Source of the DNA: Porodaedalea pini
Taxonomy: Eukaryota; Basidiomycota; Agaricomycetes; Hymenochaetales; Hymenochaetaceae
Direction: 5' to 3'
NCBI GenBank assembly: GCA_002794775.1
Contig: NBAY01000017.1
Coordinates: 310,001-374,000 of the forward strand
DNA length: 64,000 nt
Shown here: positions 55,195 through 64,000 of the stretch, piece by piece
How positions within the stretch are numbered: position 1 is the first letter of the stretch
How the letters are laid out: each line of letters opens with the position of its first letter
Position numbers and translations under genes: made by a program
The notes under the pieces: model-generated
Told to the model about the DNA's origin: nothing
Databases searched by the model: none
The model's input: only the letters and a program-made list of their open reading frames with translations

Positions 55195-57190
55195 ATGGCG
55201 AGCTTGTGTAACGGGTCTGCCTTTCCAGTAGACGGATCAACTAAAGTGAGTCGCAGCTCTCCATAGCTTACCTCTTGCCTTACTTTTTTGCTTGTGCAAT
55301 AGACCACTCACTCGGATGGTATTCCTATCGAGCTCACGGCCTCCCCGACACCTGACGAGCAGTCCAGCGTAAAGCAACTCCCGCTAAACTTTTACGCGTC
55401 TTTTATTTCTGCAGAATCAAGGCGCCGGCAGCCAAACTCCAGTGGGCACGCCCAATTTGCTTGGAACGTCGTCGTGTGTGCTCATCATCTTACCTGCAGT
55501 CCGTGGTCTTTTTCCTCTCGAAAAGCAGCCAGGAGTGATCTCTCTCCTCGCGGGCAAACCCAATCCTGCAACCTTCCCTATCTCAAACCTTCAGGTCACC
55601 GTCCGTGCTCCGCCCGATGGTTCTTCTACATCGAAGGAATCCAAGCTAGACATTTCTGGACCGAGTCTGGCGGCGGGTCTGCAGTACGGCTCGACGGCTG
55701 GGCTCGAGCCCTTGATCGCATGGCTCGAAGGTCTTCAGACTTATTCTCATGGTCGGGTGCAGGGAGAAGGTTGGCGAATCTCGATGGGGTCTGGGTCGCA
55801 GGATTTGCTGTATAAAGTGTGTTTCACCCCTCTTTCTTTTCGTATCGACTGCCCATACATCTCTCCTCAGGCGTTTCATGCGCTTGTCAACCCCGGAGAC
55901 TATGTACTCGTCGAATCGCCTGTGTACTCGTAAGTGATAGCTTATGATGAGGCATGGTCATCGTCGGAACTAAGCCACTATCAGTGGCATTCTCCCCTTG
56001 CTGGATACATTACGAGGCGAGATCGTGCGTGAGTTTGGGGTTCTTTGTCTTATCGCCATCTCGAACTAACCTTACCTGTTTGCAGCCATTGAAACGGACG
56101 CGGATGGAATCAAGTCTTCGTCACTGAGGTCTGTGTTGGAAAATTGGCCTGCGATGAGGCCCTTGCCGAAGTTCCTGTACACCGTTCCAGTAAGCGAATA
56201 TCTACATTTTGTTTAATGCTCTTCGCTAACTTTCTTCAAAAATAGTATGGATGCAATCCGACCGGCATGACAGCCTCGAAAGAAAGACGCGTCGAGGTGC
56301 TCGAACTAGCCAGAAAATATAACTTCCTCATTCTGGAAGGTCAGTCCTGTTCCTATCTTATATTCAGTTCTTGCCATCGACTAACCCGGTGCGTTCAAGA
56401 CGATCCTTACTATTACCTTTACTATGGTAAAGTCGCCCGACCACCTTCTTACTTCACCCTTGAGCGCGAGCAGGTAGAAGTCGGCAGGGTGCTTCGCTTT
56501 GATAGCGTGTCCAAGGTTCTTTCTGCTGGCATTCGAATCGGCTTTGTCACAGGGCCGAAGCCGATACTGGACGCCATAGATTTGCACGTACGTGTTACCT
56601 CGCGAATAATTGATGTCTTCAAGCTCACATCGCTCTATATAATGTCCATGCACAGACCGCTTCCGCGAACCTGCAGGTCTCATCCCTTACGCAGGTGATC
56701 GCCCTGACCGTTCTGGAATCTTATGGATACGACGGATTCAAGTGTCATACTGAGATGGTGTCGGAATTCTACCGCCAGAGGCGCGATGTCTTCGAAGCGG
56801 CGATGCATCGCCAGCTGGACGGTCTTGCCGAGTGGAGCTCACCGGAGGCGGGAATGTTTTTCTGGTGCGTGTCCCTTCAATCTTCTCCACTATCTCATAT
56901 GCATTAATTATTGTGCATAAAACTCTCCTTGTACTCATCAATATAGGTTCAAGCTCCTGCTAAACGACCCTTCGAAGTCTGTCAAGACCGTTGAAGATGA
57001 CTCGGAGGAAATCATCCGCACGAAGGCCTTCGAGAATGGCGTGCTTGCTCTTCCCGGGACGTCATTCATGGCCACCGGCGGCAAGACAGCGTACGTTCGC
57101 GCGTCTTTCAGCGTGGTCGAGATGGATGTTGTCGAGGAGGCTTTGAGGAGGCTAAGGGAGGTCATTCTGAAGGCACGCTCCGGCGCGTGA
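55195..57190 (+). CDS. Aromatic/2-aminoadipate aminotransferase (ARO8 type, PLP-dependent, class I/II)
   Basis: Ten exons: 55195-55245, 55303-55441, 55500-55816, 55871-55929, 55985-56028, 56086-56189, 56246-56339, 56400-56587, 56656-56864 and 56947-57190, for 482 aa with consistent phases. Family landmarks are SIRGLFPLEKQPGVISLLAG and KPNPATFPI near residue 60-85, LQYGSTAGLEPLIAWL, SGSQDLLYKAFHALVNPGD, VPYGCNPTGMTAS (the substrate-carboxylate Asn), EDDPYYYLYYG, and SVSKVLSAGIRIGFVTG with the PLP lysine near residue 308. It ends YVRASFSVVEMDVVEEALRR. Fungal enzymes of this group transaminate aromatic amino acids, kynurenine or 2-aminoadipate with 2-oxoglutarate; the exact substrate cannot be read from sequence. 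A predicted start exon of 17 codons was chosen because the frame is closed upstream of 55303. Confidence 0.92.
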
Positions 57191-58492
57191 ACCCTGATGA
57201 CGATGGTGATATAAAGCGGAATGTTGACCCGTACTGAAAATATTGTTTAGATCATGGAGGTAAATTTTAAAAGACTCGTAACATCAAGCTGAAGGCAAAT
57301 GATTCATTCTCTGCAATCGTGCTGCAAGGCTTCTGTTATCTTGGCGCAGAGAAGGGACGATCATATCACTACGTTCAAGTCAGATCGCGACTTCCTACAA
57401 CTCTTGTCCGTTTCGCAAATATGAAGCCAACTTCGAAAACATACCTAAACTCGATATACTTTCGACCAAGTATAACTGACGCACAAAATTGGTGGGCCAA
57501 TGGTGTTGCCAGCGCTTGCGGGGCGAGGTCATCTATGCACTCAGTAGTCAAGCTTCCAAGACTTTTTCCCCATGGCTTTGTTTCCTTTCTGGAGAAAAGT
57601 TTCGAGTCTTACACACCTTTCATCATAACATTCTAAGGCATGGCTTTCGCACCCATTATCACAGGCGAGAACATCATATAAACTTAGTGCACCCCTTTCA
57701 TCTATTCGTCTATTAAGATTACCTGCTTACCAACGGACTTCGCGAACCAGCTTTTTTCTTATAGGCCAAGTCATATCTGCTTCCCATCTCTCCCTCAACA
57801 CCCCATGCCCCGTCGTCCTCGGCTGCTGACTATCTCGGCGAGTGCCCTCCTCCGCCCTGCATCTCGCGATCCATCGAGCGAACTACATGAACGATGCCTA
57901 CTTCTGGCTTGCTCGACGATCCTGCGATCGCACACTTCGCATGCTCGGTCTCCCCTTTAATGAGGCGCAGATAGGAGTCAAGTCACTATACATATGGGCC
58001 ATAGACAGCCCCGACGGCCGGTCATGGAAATGATATCCTTTGTGCTGAGACTCTAACTCATCAGGTTTTCTTTCTTTTTTTTTCCCCCGTCACTGATGAA
58101 GTTTTTTGTCCGGCCATAGATGGTCATTGCTTGCTGTCGAGATGTGTTTGCTGGTGTGGCCGAGCCCTGCCGTGACCTTCAATTTCTTGCCTTCATATCG
58201 TTCGACAGTTATGAGATAGGACAATGGGCTGGGTGGTAGTCCATACCGATTGCGAGCCTGACTAGCTCGTGTTGCTCTGACCAGCATCCCATTTGACTCA
58301 GAATTGTGTTTTCTTATCGATTCCCAGCCCACTCATGGCTTCGGTGTGGTGTCGTTTGACAATGGTTGGTCTACATATGTATTCTAATCATCCCGTCTCC
58401 TTGCCTACTTTACGAGACGACTCTAGCGCAGCCTGCACTTTGCGAGCACTGACGTTGACTTCCCCAATTTCCCCCTCCCCTTCCCCTCATAG
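57191..58492. other. Region with no firmly supported gene
   Basis: Open frames at 57319-57636 and 57842-58033 have no motif. A short frame from 57804 is Arg/Ser-rich and ends after about 50 codons. The downstream exon at 58493 may have 5' partners here, but I could not place them. Confidence 0.45.
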
Positions 58493-58657
58493 GATTCTTC
58501 GCGGCACACGCATATATCAAAAAATCCCTATTCTCCATTGAGGACGCTGGACTACCCGGACGACGCATCTCTCAATCTTGCACCATATCACGACCCACGC
58601 GGTCTCAATCTCTCACAGATCGAGAAGTCTGGCACGTTGAACCTGCAGTTGCGTTGA
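58493..58657 (+). CDS. Possible last exon of an unidentified gene
   Basis: A strong polypyrimidine tract and CATAG acceptor at 58443-58492 open a frame of 54 codons to a TGA at 58655-58657. It contains LRTLDYPDDASLNLAPYHDP and LNLSQIEKSGTLNLQLR. The amino-acid composition looks protein-like and the acceptor is unusually good. I could not find the upstream exons or a family. Confidence 0.3.
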   Translation, partial: DSSRHTHISKNPYSPLRTLDYPDDASLNLAPYHDPRGLNLSQIEKSGTLNLQLR

Positions 58658-59263
58658 TGCACTTTCGTCGGTCTCAGACTATATATGCTCTCCAATGTGC
58701 CCGATGAAAATTTTATTGGCGTGTGTTTGAGAAACTGCAATCGAGTCGAGTCGAGTCATGCACTTCGAATCGTTTATCTTTTATATTGATCATCTGACTT
58801 TGTGTTGTAGTGCTCGCATACATTCTCAAGAGCTTGGGGGGATGATGGGGGCGGGGGGAAGTGTTGATGCAGTTGCGTTCGCGTACTGCATCAACTCAAA
58901 CAGTAGTCGGCATGGCGGGGGATCGGATCGAAAAAAACCCTGCCTACACTGAGCACTCTACTGTTCCTGAGTTCTCAAGTATAGCTAGCATTTGAACCAT
59001 ATGCGCCTCTTGCACATGACGAGGTCTTCGTTGCTTATCATCCCACCCCCCCCCCCCCCGGCCCTCGCGGGCCATGCTGCGCAAACTCACTCACTTCATT
59101 TCTTTGTTCTATTATTAGACTGATATGTTCTCGTCTGTACAAGTCTGACGAACCTCCCTTCCCTTCCAACCATGTCTTTCCTTGTGACCAGACATACTCC
59201 TGTATCCTACGAATGCGGTGGAGTGATTGTTGTACATACATAAACCTGAGGATTGAATTTCTC

Positions 59264-59289
59264 GTGTGTGTGTGTGTGTGTGTGTGTGT
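59264..59289. repeat. (GT)n microsatellite
   Basis: A run of alternating G and T of about 13 repeats, beginning after CTC at 59263. Confidence 0.9.
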
Positions 59290-59642
59290 CGGATGCAAAT
59301 ATTAATGATCAGAGTCATTTTTTATTTAGATTCCAGCGCTTTTATGCGAATTGCTTTGGAGATCTGCAATGTGGATATATTCTAGACTTCATTAAACCTC
59401 GATTTACAAAAAAAAAAGAAAGAAAAAAAAAAGAGGAGCGGATTCAGAGTGGGCGGGTCTCATGCGGTGTAACTGTACAGTGTACAGTGTACTGTCGACT
59501 TCAAAATCACGGTCGCCGGTTCAGAGGAACCCATGAGTCATTGCAATTAGAAAAAAAAAAAAAACAGATTCGAATTCGTTTGCCTAGCGTACGAAGAAAG
59601 GGGTGCCAAGAACCATGCATATGGGCCTTTCGTACCATTACC

Positions 59643-61519
59643 AGTACTAGTACCAGTACCAGTATTTCCTTTCGATTAAGAACCCCCCTCGAACCAGGAC
59701 GAGATAGTAACGAAAGAGCGGACGGCGACGTCAGGCTTACGGTCCTCGTCTAACTCTAAGTTCTAACGTACTTAAAAGGCAAGTTAGTAGTACTTCCCGT
59801 AGACCCAGGCTGATCTGCAGAAGCCGTCGGGTCCGGGACCACTAGTACTCCAGCCTGAGATCGTCCGACTCGGAGTCTCCCCGTCGATCACGACTATGGA
59901 ATCGATGGCGCGAGAACAGTTCGTCAAGAAGGCCCCCAATGCTCGAAGCTCGAAGCTAGTGGGGTCGCAGTTCCATCACCATTATCATGTCATGTCATAT
60001 CAGATTCATAGCACGCATAATTCCGTTTCTAATGATAATAATATTAATGCATCGTAGCGGCGGGAACCGCGCCCCACTTGCAGCGGCCACAAATCCCGGA
60101 GGCGTCGGTTCTACAGTATTAGTATTAATATCTTCTTACTATCTTAGCTCTGGATCTACTGTAGCACTGCCGCCGCCGCCGCCGCCGCCGCCACGGCGCT
60201 CTCCCGCTGATTCAAGACTGACGTCGGGTCCCGACGCCGTCGCGACAAAGATCCCGTCTTCTTCGATACAAAATATTAATACGAATACACTAGTACTTAT
60301 GGAAAAAAGAAAAGATAATTGGGTCTAATATCACATTGATCAATGATGAATTTGGACTGGAATCTGGAATCTGGAATCTGGATGATAGATCCGAGTCTCG
60401 AGTCTCGACACGGAGGTTTCAAGCACAAGCAGCGAAACGCGAAACCCCTCGACGCCGCCATCCCCAGCGGCGCGCCAAGCAATTCAGGTCAGAGAAAGAA
60501 AAGAAAAGAAAAGAAAAGAACCCCCCAACTTTGTATTCCTCTCAGGAATGTCAGAATTGATGTTGATATCAAAATACGAAACAGGCAGAGGGTGGAGGGT
60601 GGAGAGTTGGGGGGCAGGGGACGCGATGGGGACAATATTTATTTATTTATTACGAGCTCACGAGCGATCGGTCCGTCCGTCGCGCGTGATAACGCAAAAG
60701 ACGAAGGGACGAGAATATTAATGTCCCGTGCATCCAGGACGACTTATCCGTTGCATTGCACAGATTCAGGTCCGCCGTTACATTACACTAGTACTAGTAC
60801 TAGTACTGCAGGATCGCGTCGCGTCGCGACGCGTCCCTCTCATCTCCCGTCTCCCGTCTCCAGATCTAAGACCATTTTGATCCGCTCCTTCGCACCCAAC
60901 GAGCCTAACCCAAATTACACGTATCCCGTCCTGCATCCCCGTCCCTAGGCCTTGGCTTAGCATTTTTTATTTATTTTTCTGATCGTGATCGAGTTCCGTT
61001 AAGGCAAAGGCATCCGTGCGTGCGTTGTTTGTGTATACTTATTTGGATGATGAATTGATGGGTGCTGGGGTAAGTTTTATTGGTGGAGGGTGGGGGTGAT
61101 GCGATCAGGGATCAGGGATCAGAGATCAGGATTTTAGGATTCCGAGAATCGGGACTCGGGATGCGGGATTGGGGAGGTCAAGTTGGCTTATGGCGCTTTA
61201 GAAATCGAGATGAGAAGTTTGAGTTTGAGTTGTGAGATAGCGAAAGGGTGGATGGAACTCGTACTGGCCAAGCTAGATGAATGGAATCTCAGCCAGAGCG
61301 CGCGCGCGCGCCAAGTGAATGAGGGAATACAGTACTAGTGCGTAAATAGAAAGAAGTCGGCGTGAAAAATATGAATGAGAGCTTTTAAATATGGAGTGTT
61401 GGCGTTGTTTGGTTTTGGAACGTTCAGAATGGAAACGTCCTTCTAAGTTGTAGTAAGTGCATTGCAATTGCGCAACGGTCTAAGAGCGGCGATCATACCA
61501 CATGGTGAGAAGTACTAGT
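59643..61519. repeat. Cluster of ACTAGTACT motifs
   Basis: The 9-mer ACTAGTACT or its complement occurs at 59643, 59841, 60289, 60787-60807 (three overlapping copies), 61331 and 61511. That is eight copies in 1.9 kb. I noticed only a few other copies in the whole window (near 15117, 20487, 42287 and 52179). It may be a binding site cluster or a dispersed simple repeat. Confidence 0.6.
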
Positions 61520-62238
61520 GAGACCGAGGAGAAGAGGCAGGGAGATGACTTCTCGCTGCGCGTTTGTTTGAGCTTTGCGGGTATATTGCTCGATGCATAC
61601 GGCGCTGCGGATGTTTTGCACTAGAGGGCGTTACGCGGGGGAGGGATGTCAGCTCGCAACCGGGGATAATCGTTATTACGTAAGCTGCCGTTAGTTTGGG
61701 CATCAGAAGATGCATAGGATGGTTGGATAAATAAATGGAATGCCGCCATCACCCTAGGCCTGCTCGCGCCCTTCCTTCCCTCCCCGTGCCTCGCCGTCCT
61801 ACCACCACCACCGCTGCCCTCGTGCCCTCCACGCGTCCATCCATACAAGAGTCGCTGGGAACCCATTCGTTTGGTGTCCTAGTACCCGCCGACGATCGTT
61901 GCCTGCTTGCTTTCGCCTTTCTCTACGTTCGAGAGAGTTTGACTGTGCTGGCTCGTCCGCTGTCAGACCGCGAGCCCCGCGTCAGGAAATCCAGGTGTGT
62001 TGCCTCTTGCTCTTTACTTCTCGAAGCTGAATGCGCTCTGTAGTTCGAAATTGCCGTGTGCACCGTCACCTGACGGGATCCGCGTCTGTCGCGTCTTCCT
62101 CTTCCGGGCCATCAGTGCGCCGACGATCCCTACTCCTACTCCCACTCTACCGCCTATAGCTAGCGTAACGGCTCCTCCTAATTTCCCTTCAACTTCAACT
62201 TCAACTTCAACCAAGTATCTAGCCACTGTATAATCACC

Positions 62239-64000
62239 ATGTCCGCCCCAATGAACATCCAGCACCGGCGCACGCCCTCCTACTTCGCCCCGCAGCCCAC
62301 CCATGCCCGCAGCCTCTCCAGCCAGTTCGGCACCAGCTGGTCCGACCCCTTCGAGTCCGTCGCTCTCTTTTCTTCGTACGGACGCGCTTACTGACTGCGC
62401 CCGCAGGTTCACCTCGCGCTCGCCGCTCACCTCCGCGCTCCATCTGGGCACGTCGCCCCCCATGGGCGCCGCGCACCTGCCCTCGTCGTCCGCATCGTAC
62501 TCGTCCATGTCCGCGTCCGCGTCCGCGCTGGGACTCTCCGCGTCCCTGTCCGCCCCGCTGTCGATGTCGTGCTCCCCCGGCGCGGCGCGCGCGGATTATT
62601 TCAGCTTCGAGCGTGATTATGTGCGTGTTCCTTCCTTCCTTTCTTTTGCGTTATCTGCCTTGTCCTTCTGCGCTTCACTTTCCCTCCGGAATCTTTGCTT
62701 GGGAGAGCGGGTTAGGGGATTGAGCGGCGTGTTCCCATGCGCCGGAGCCAGACAACAGTCAGGGATGGATCGAAGAACCGAAGGGCGGCGTTGGGCAAAA
62801 GAACGCCGGAACCGTCTCCCCGGAGACGGAGACAGACGAAAGCGGAAGTTCCCTTCACCCTGTTCCCGTCCTCCGTTTCGTTCATATTGGGCCTGCAAAT
62901 TGCTTCCGCTCCACGCACTCGACGACGCTCAATCTTCGTTGATGTGATGCAATTTACGCCGCTCTAAGCCGTTTTTAAAACTCTATTCCATTCTCCATTC
63001 TCCATACATTATTCCTAATCTCCTCGGAACGCACACGCTAATCTCTCCTCCAGTGTTCGAATTTCGCATGCTGTGGGATCACGCTCCCGGACATGCACGC
63101 GCTCGTCGCACACTTTGAGGAGACCCACCTCGCGCGGCGGACGGGCTGCCTTTTATGGCCCATAGTCATGGCGCACACGCAGCGGCACCGGCGCCGCACT
63201 CGAAGCCGGCTCCTCCGCAGGTCAACATCAACACCGATACCAATTTCTATGGTGACTCTGTTATGAACTTGGGGGTAGGCGCGACGACGAGCGAGGCGCC
63301 CTCGCCGCACTCGTCCATCGGGCCCGAGACGCCCCCGCCGGCGTCGCACATCCCCGCGTACGGCTTCCCGCCTGCGGGATACCAGCCCGCAGCGCAGCCG
63401 CAGCCGCAGCCGCAGCTTCAAGTGCAGACGCAGATGCCCCCGCACAGCTATGCCTACACGTCCCGCGCCAACTCCGCCTCGCCATACCCGCACTCGCCCT
63501 TCTCGACCCACTCCGCGCACTCGCCGTACGCCGCGTCGCCGCTCTCCGCGGGCTCGCCTGCTAGCTCGGGGGCTGAGCATTCCGACGGTTCTGGCTCGGG
63601 CTCGGGCTCGGGCTCGGGCTCTGGCGAAGAGATGGAGATGGAGATGGAGATGGAAATGGAGATGGATATGGACGTCTTAATGCACTTCGATCCCTTAGAC
63701 GGCGGCGCGCACACGCCGCTCGACAGCACGCCCCCTTCGCCACTCGCGCCGCCCGTGCGGCCCGCGTCCGTCCTGCGCGCGCGGCGCTCAAGAACAGCGG
63801 CGCGCCCGACACGCCGCCCGTCGGGTTCCCGCCTGCGCTCTTCAGCGCGCCGGCGCTGCTTTCGCCGACTGCGGAGAAGGATGGGAATGGTAATTCTTTG
63901 TTGAATGGAGGGAGGAAAGAGCGGAGGGAGAAGAGGGGGAGTCGGGCGGGGAGCCCGACGGTTGGTGGTGGTGGTGGGAGTGCTGCGAGTGCTGCGAATG
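62239..64000 (+). CDS. SFP1-like C2H2 transcription factor, partial at window edge, with two frame breaks
   Basis: Exons: 62239-62354, 62407-62620, and from 63054 to beyond the window end. Exon 1 and 2 give a Ser-rich N terminus (QPTHARSLSSQFGTSW, FERDY). Exon 3 opens with CSNFACCGITLPDMHALVAH followed by FEETHL, a C2H2 finger of the split CCG type that I associate with fungal Sfp1-family regulators of ribosome biogenesis and growth. The rest is Pro/Ser/His-rich with a (GS)n run and an EMEMEM run ending in MDMDV. The frame shifts near 63136-63150 and again near 63766-63776; at each place deleting one CG from a CG-rich run would restore a continuous frame (into ADGLPFMAHSHG and into ALKNSGAPDTPPVGF). 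The second finger expected in this family would lie beyond 64000. Confidence 0.7.
63631..63672 (+). repeat. GAGATG coding microsatellite
   Basis: A tandem GAGATG repeat in the SFP1-like gene encodes alternating Glu-Met, grading into Asp-Met. It directly follows a GGCTCG repeat (63594-63622) encoding Gly-Ser. Both are likely to vary in length between strains. Confidence 0.85.

Larger units (their letters stand above)
58658..62238. other. Long repeat-rich upstream region of the SFP1-like gene
   Basis: These 3.6 kb have no supported gene. They hold a 17-base C run (about 59046-59059), a (GT)n tract (59264-59289), oligo-A runs, (GCC)n at 60168-60193, AAAAG repeats near 60497-60520, a GC-alternating run near 61297-61311, and repeated ACTAGTACT and AATATTAAT motifs. 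A CTTCAA repeat (62190-62210) lies just before the ATG at 62239. The likely roles are promoter and a long 5' leader of the downstream transcription factor gene, with several small upstream open frames. Confidence 0.5.

Noticed and set aside
2217..57190. A secondary-metabolite gene cluster, suggested by oxidoreductases, dehydrogenases and an aminotransferase.
   Set aside because: There is no core synthase, transporter or pathway regulator, and housekeeping genes (RPL4, RPS10, ORC1) are interspersed. The reductases are local duplicates.

Overview
The window is eukaryotic DNA from a filamentous basidiomycete, most likely an Agaricomycete. Nearly every gene is split by short GT-AG introns of about 45-75 nt. 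The proteins include types I associate with Agaricomycetes: a DUF7918 protein, a secreted 'macrophage-activating glycoprotein'-type protein, and Pro/Tyr/Gln-rich proteins of unknown function. The mobile DNA also fits: Helitron-like elements, a solo LTR and a short inverted-repeat element. There are no operons, ribosome binding sites, CRISPR arrays or origins of bacterial type. Exon models below were built by hand from splice consensus, reading phase and paralogue comparison.

Left third (1-16.7 kb) is an accessory, repeat-rich region. It holds four members of one medium-chain oxidoreductase family (quinone-oxidoreductase/enoyl-reductase type): an intact minus-strand gene (2217-3483), a copy with an in-frame stop (10953-12241), a decayed copy (13575-14746) and an intact plus-strand gene (15414-16701). 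Between the first two, at 4000-8387, lies an AT-rich block best read as three tandem non-autonomous Helitrons with an inversion in the middle and a 434-bp solo LTR in the last one. A 118-bp inverted-repeat element sits at 10268-10385.

The centre (17-30 kb) is mostly ordinary: a DUF7918 gene, RPL4, a GPI-anchored secreted glycoprotein gene, an intron-bearing tRNA-Leu(CAA), and two adjacent paralogous genes of unknown function. Between 30 and 36 kb come two more intact copies of the oxidoreductase family on the minus strand, separated by a cysteine-rich membrane protein gene. The copy at 34142-35430 and its flanks form an inverted segmental duplication with 10.8-13.5 kb.

The right half (36-64 kb) has an HSP20-like gene, a RING-finger gene, a small four-finger C2H2 gene, RPS10, ORC1 (BAH plus AAA+), an F-box-type gene, one intact and two decayed short-chain dehydrogenase genes, a seventh oxidoreductase fragment, a type II membrane protein gene with one frame break, and an ARO8-type aminotransferase gene. 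The last 5.3 kb is a long, repeat-rich upstream region followed by an SFP1-like C2H2 transcription factor gene that runs off the window and carries two apparent frame breaks. I see no biosynthetic gene cluster; the notable process is repeated local duplication, inversion and decay of two oxidoreductase families next to transposable elements.
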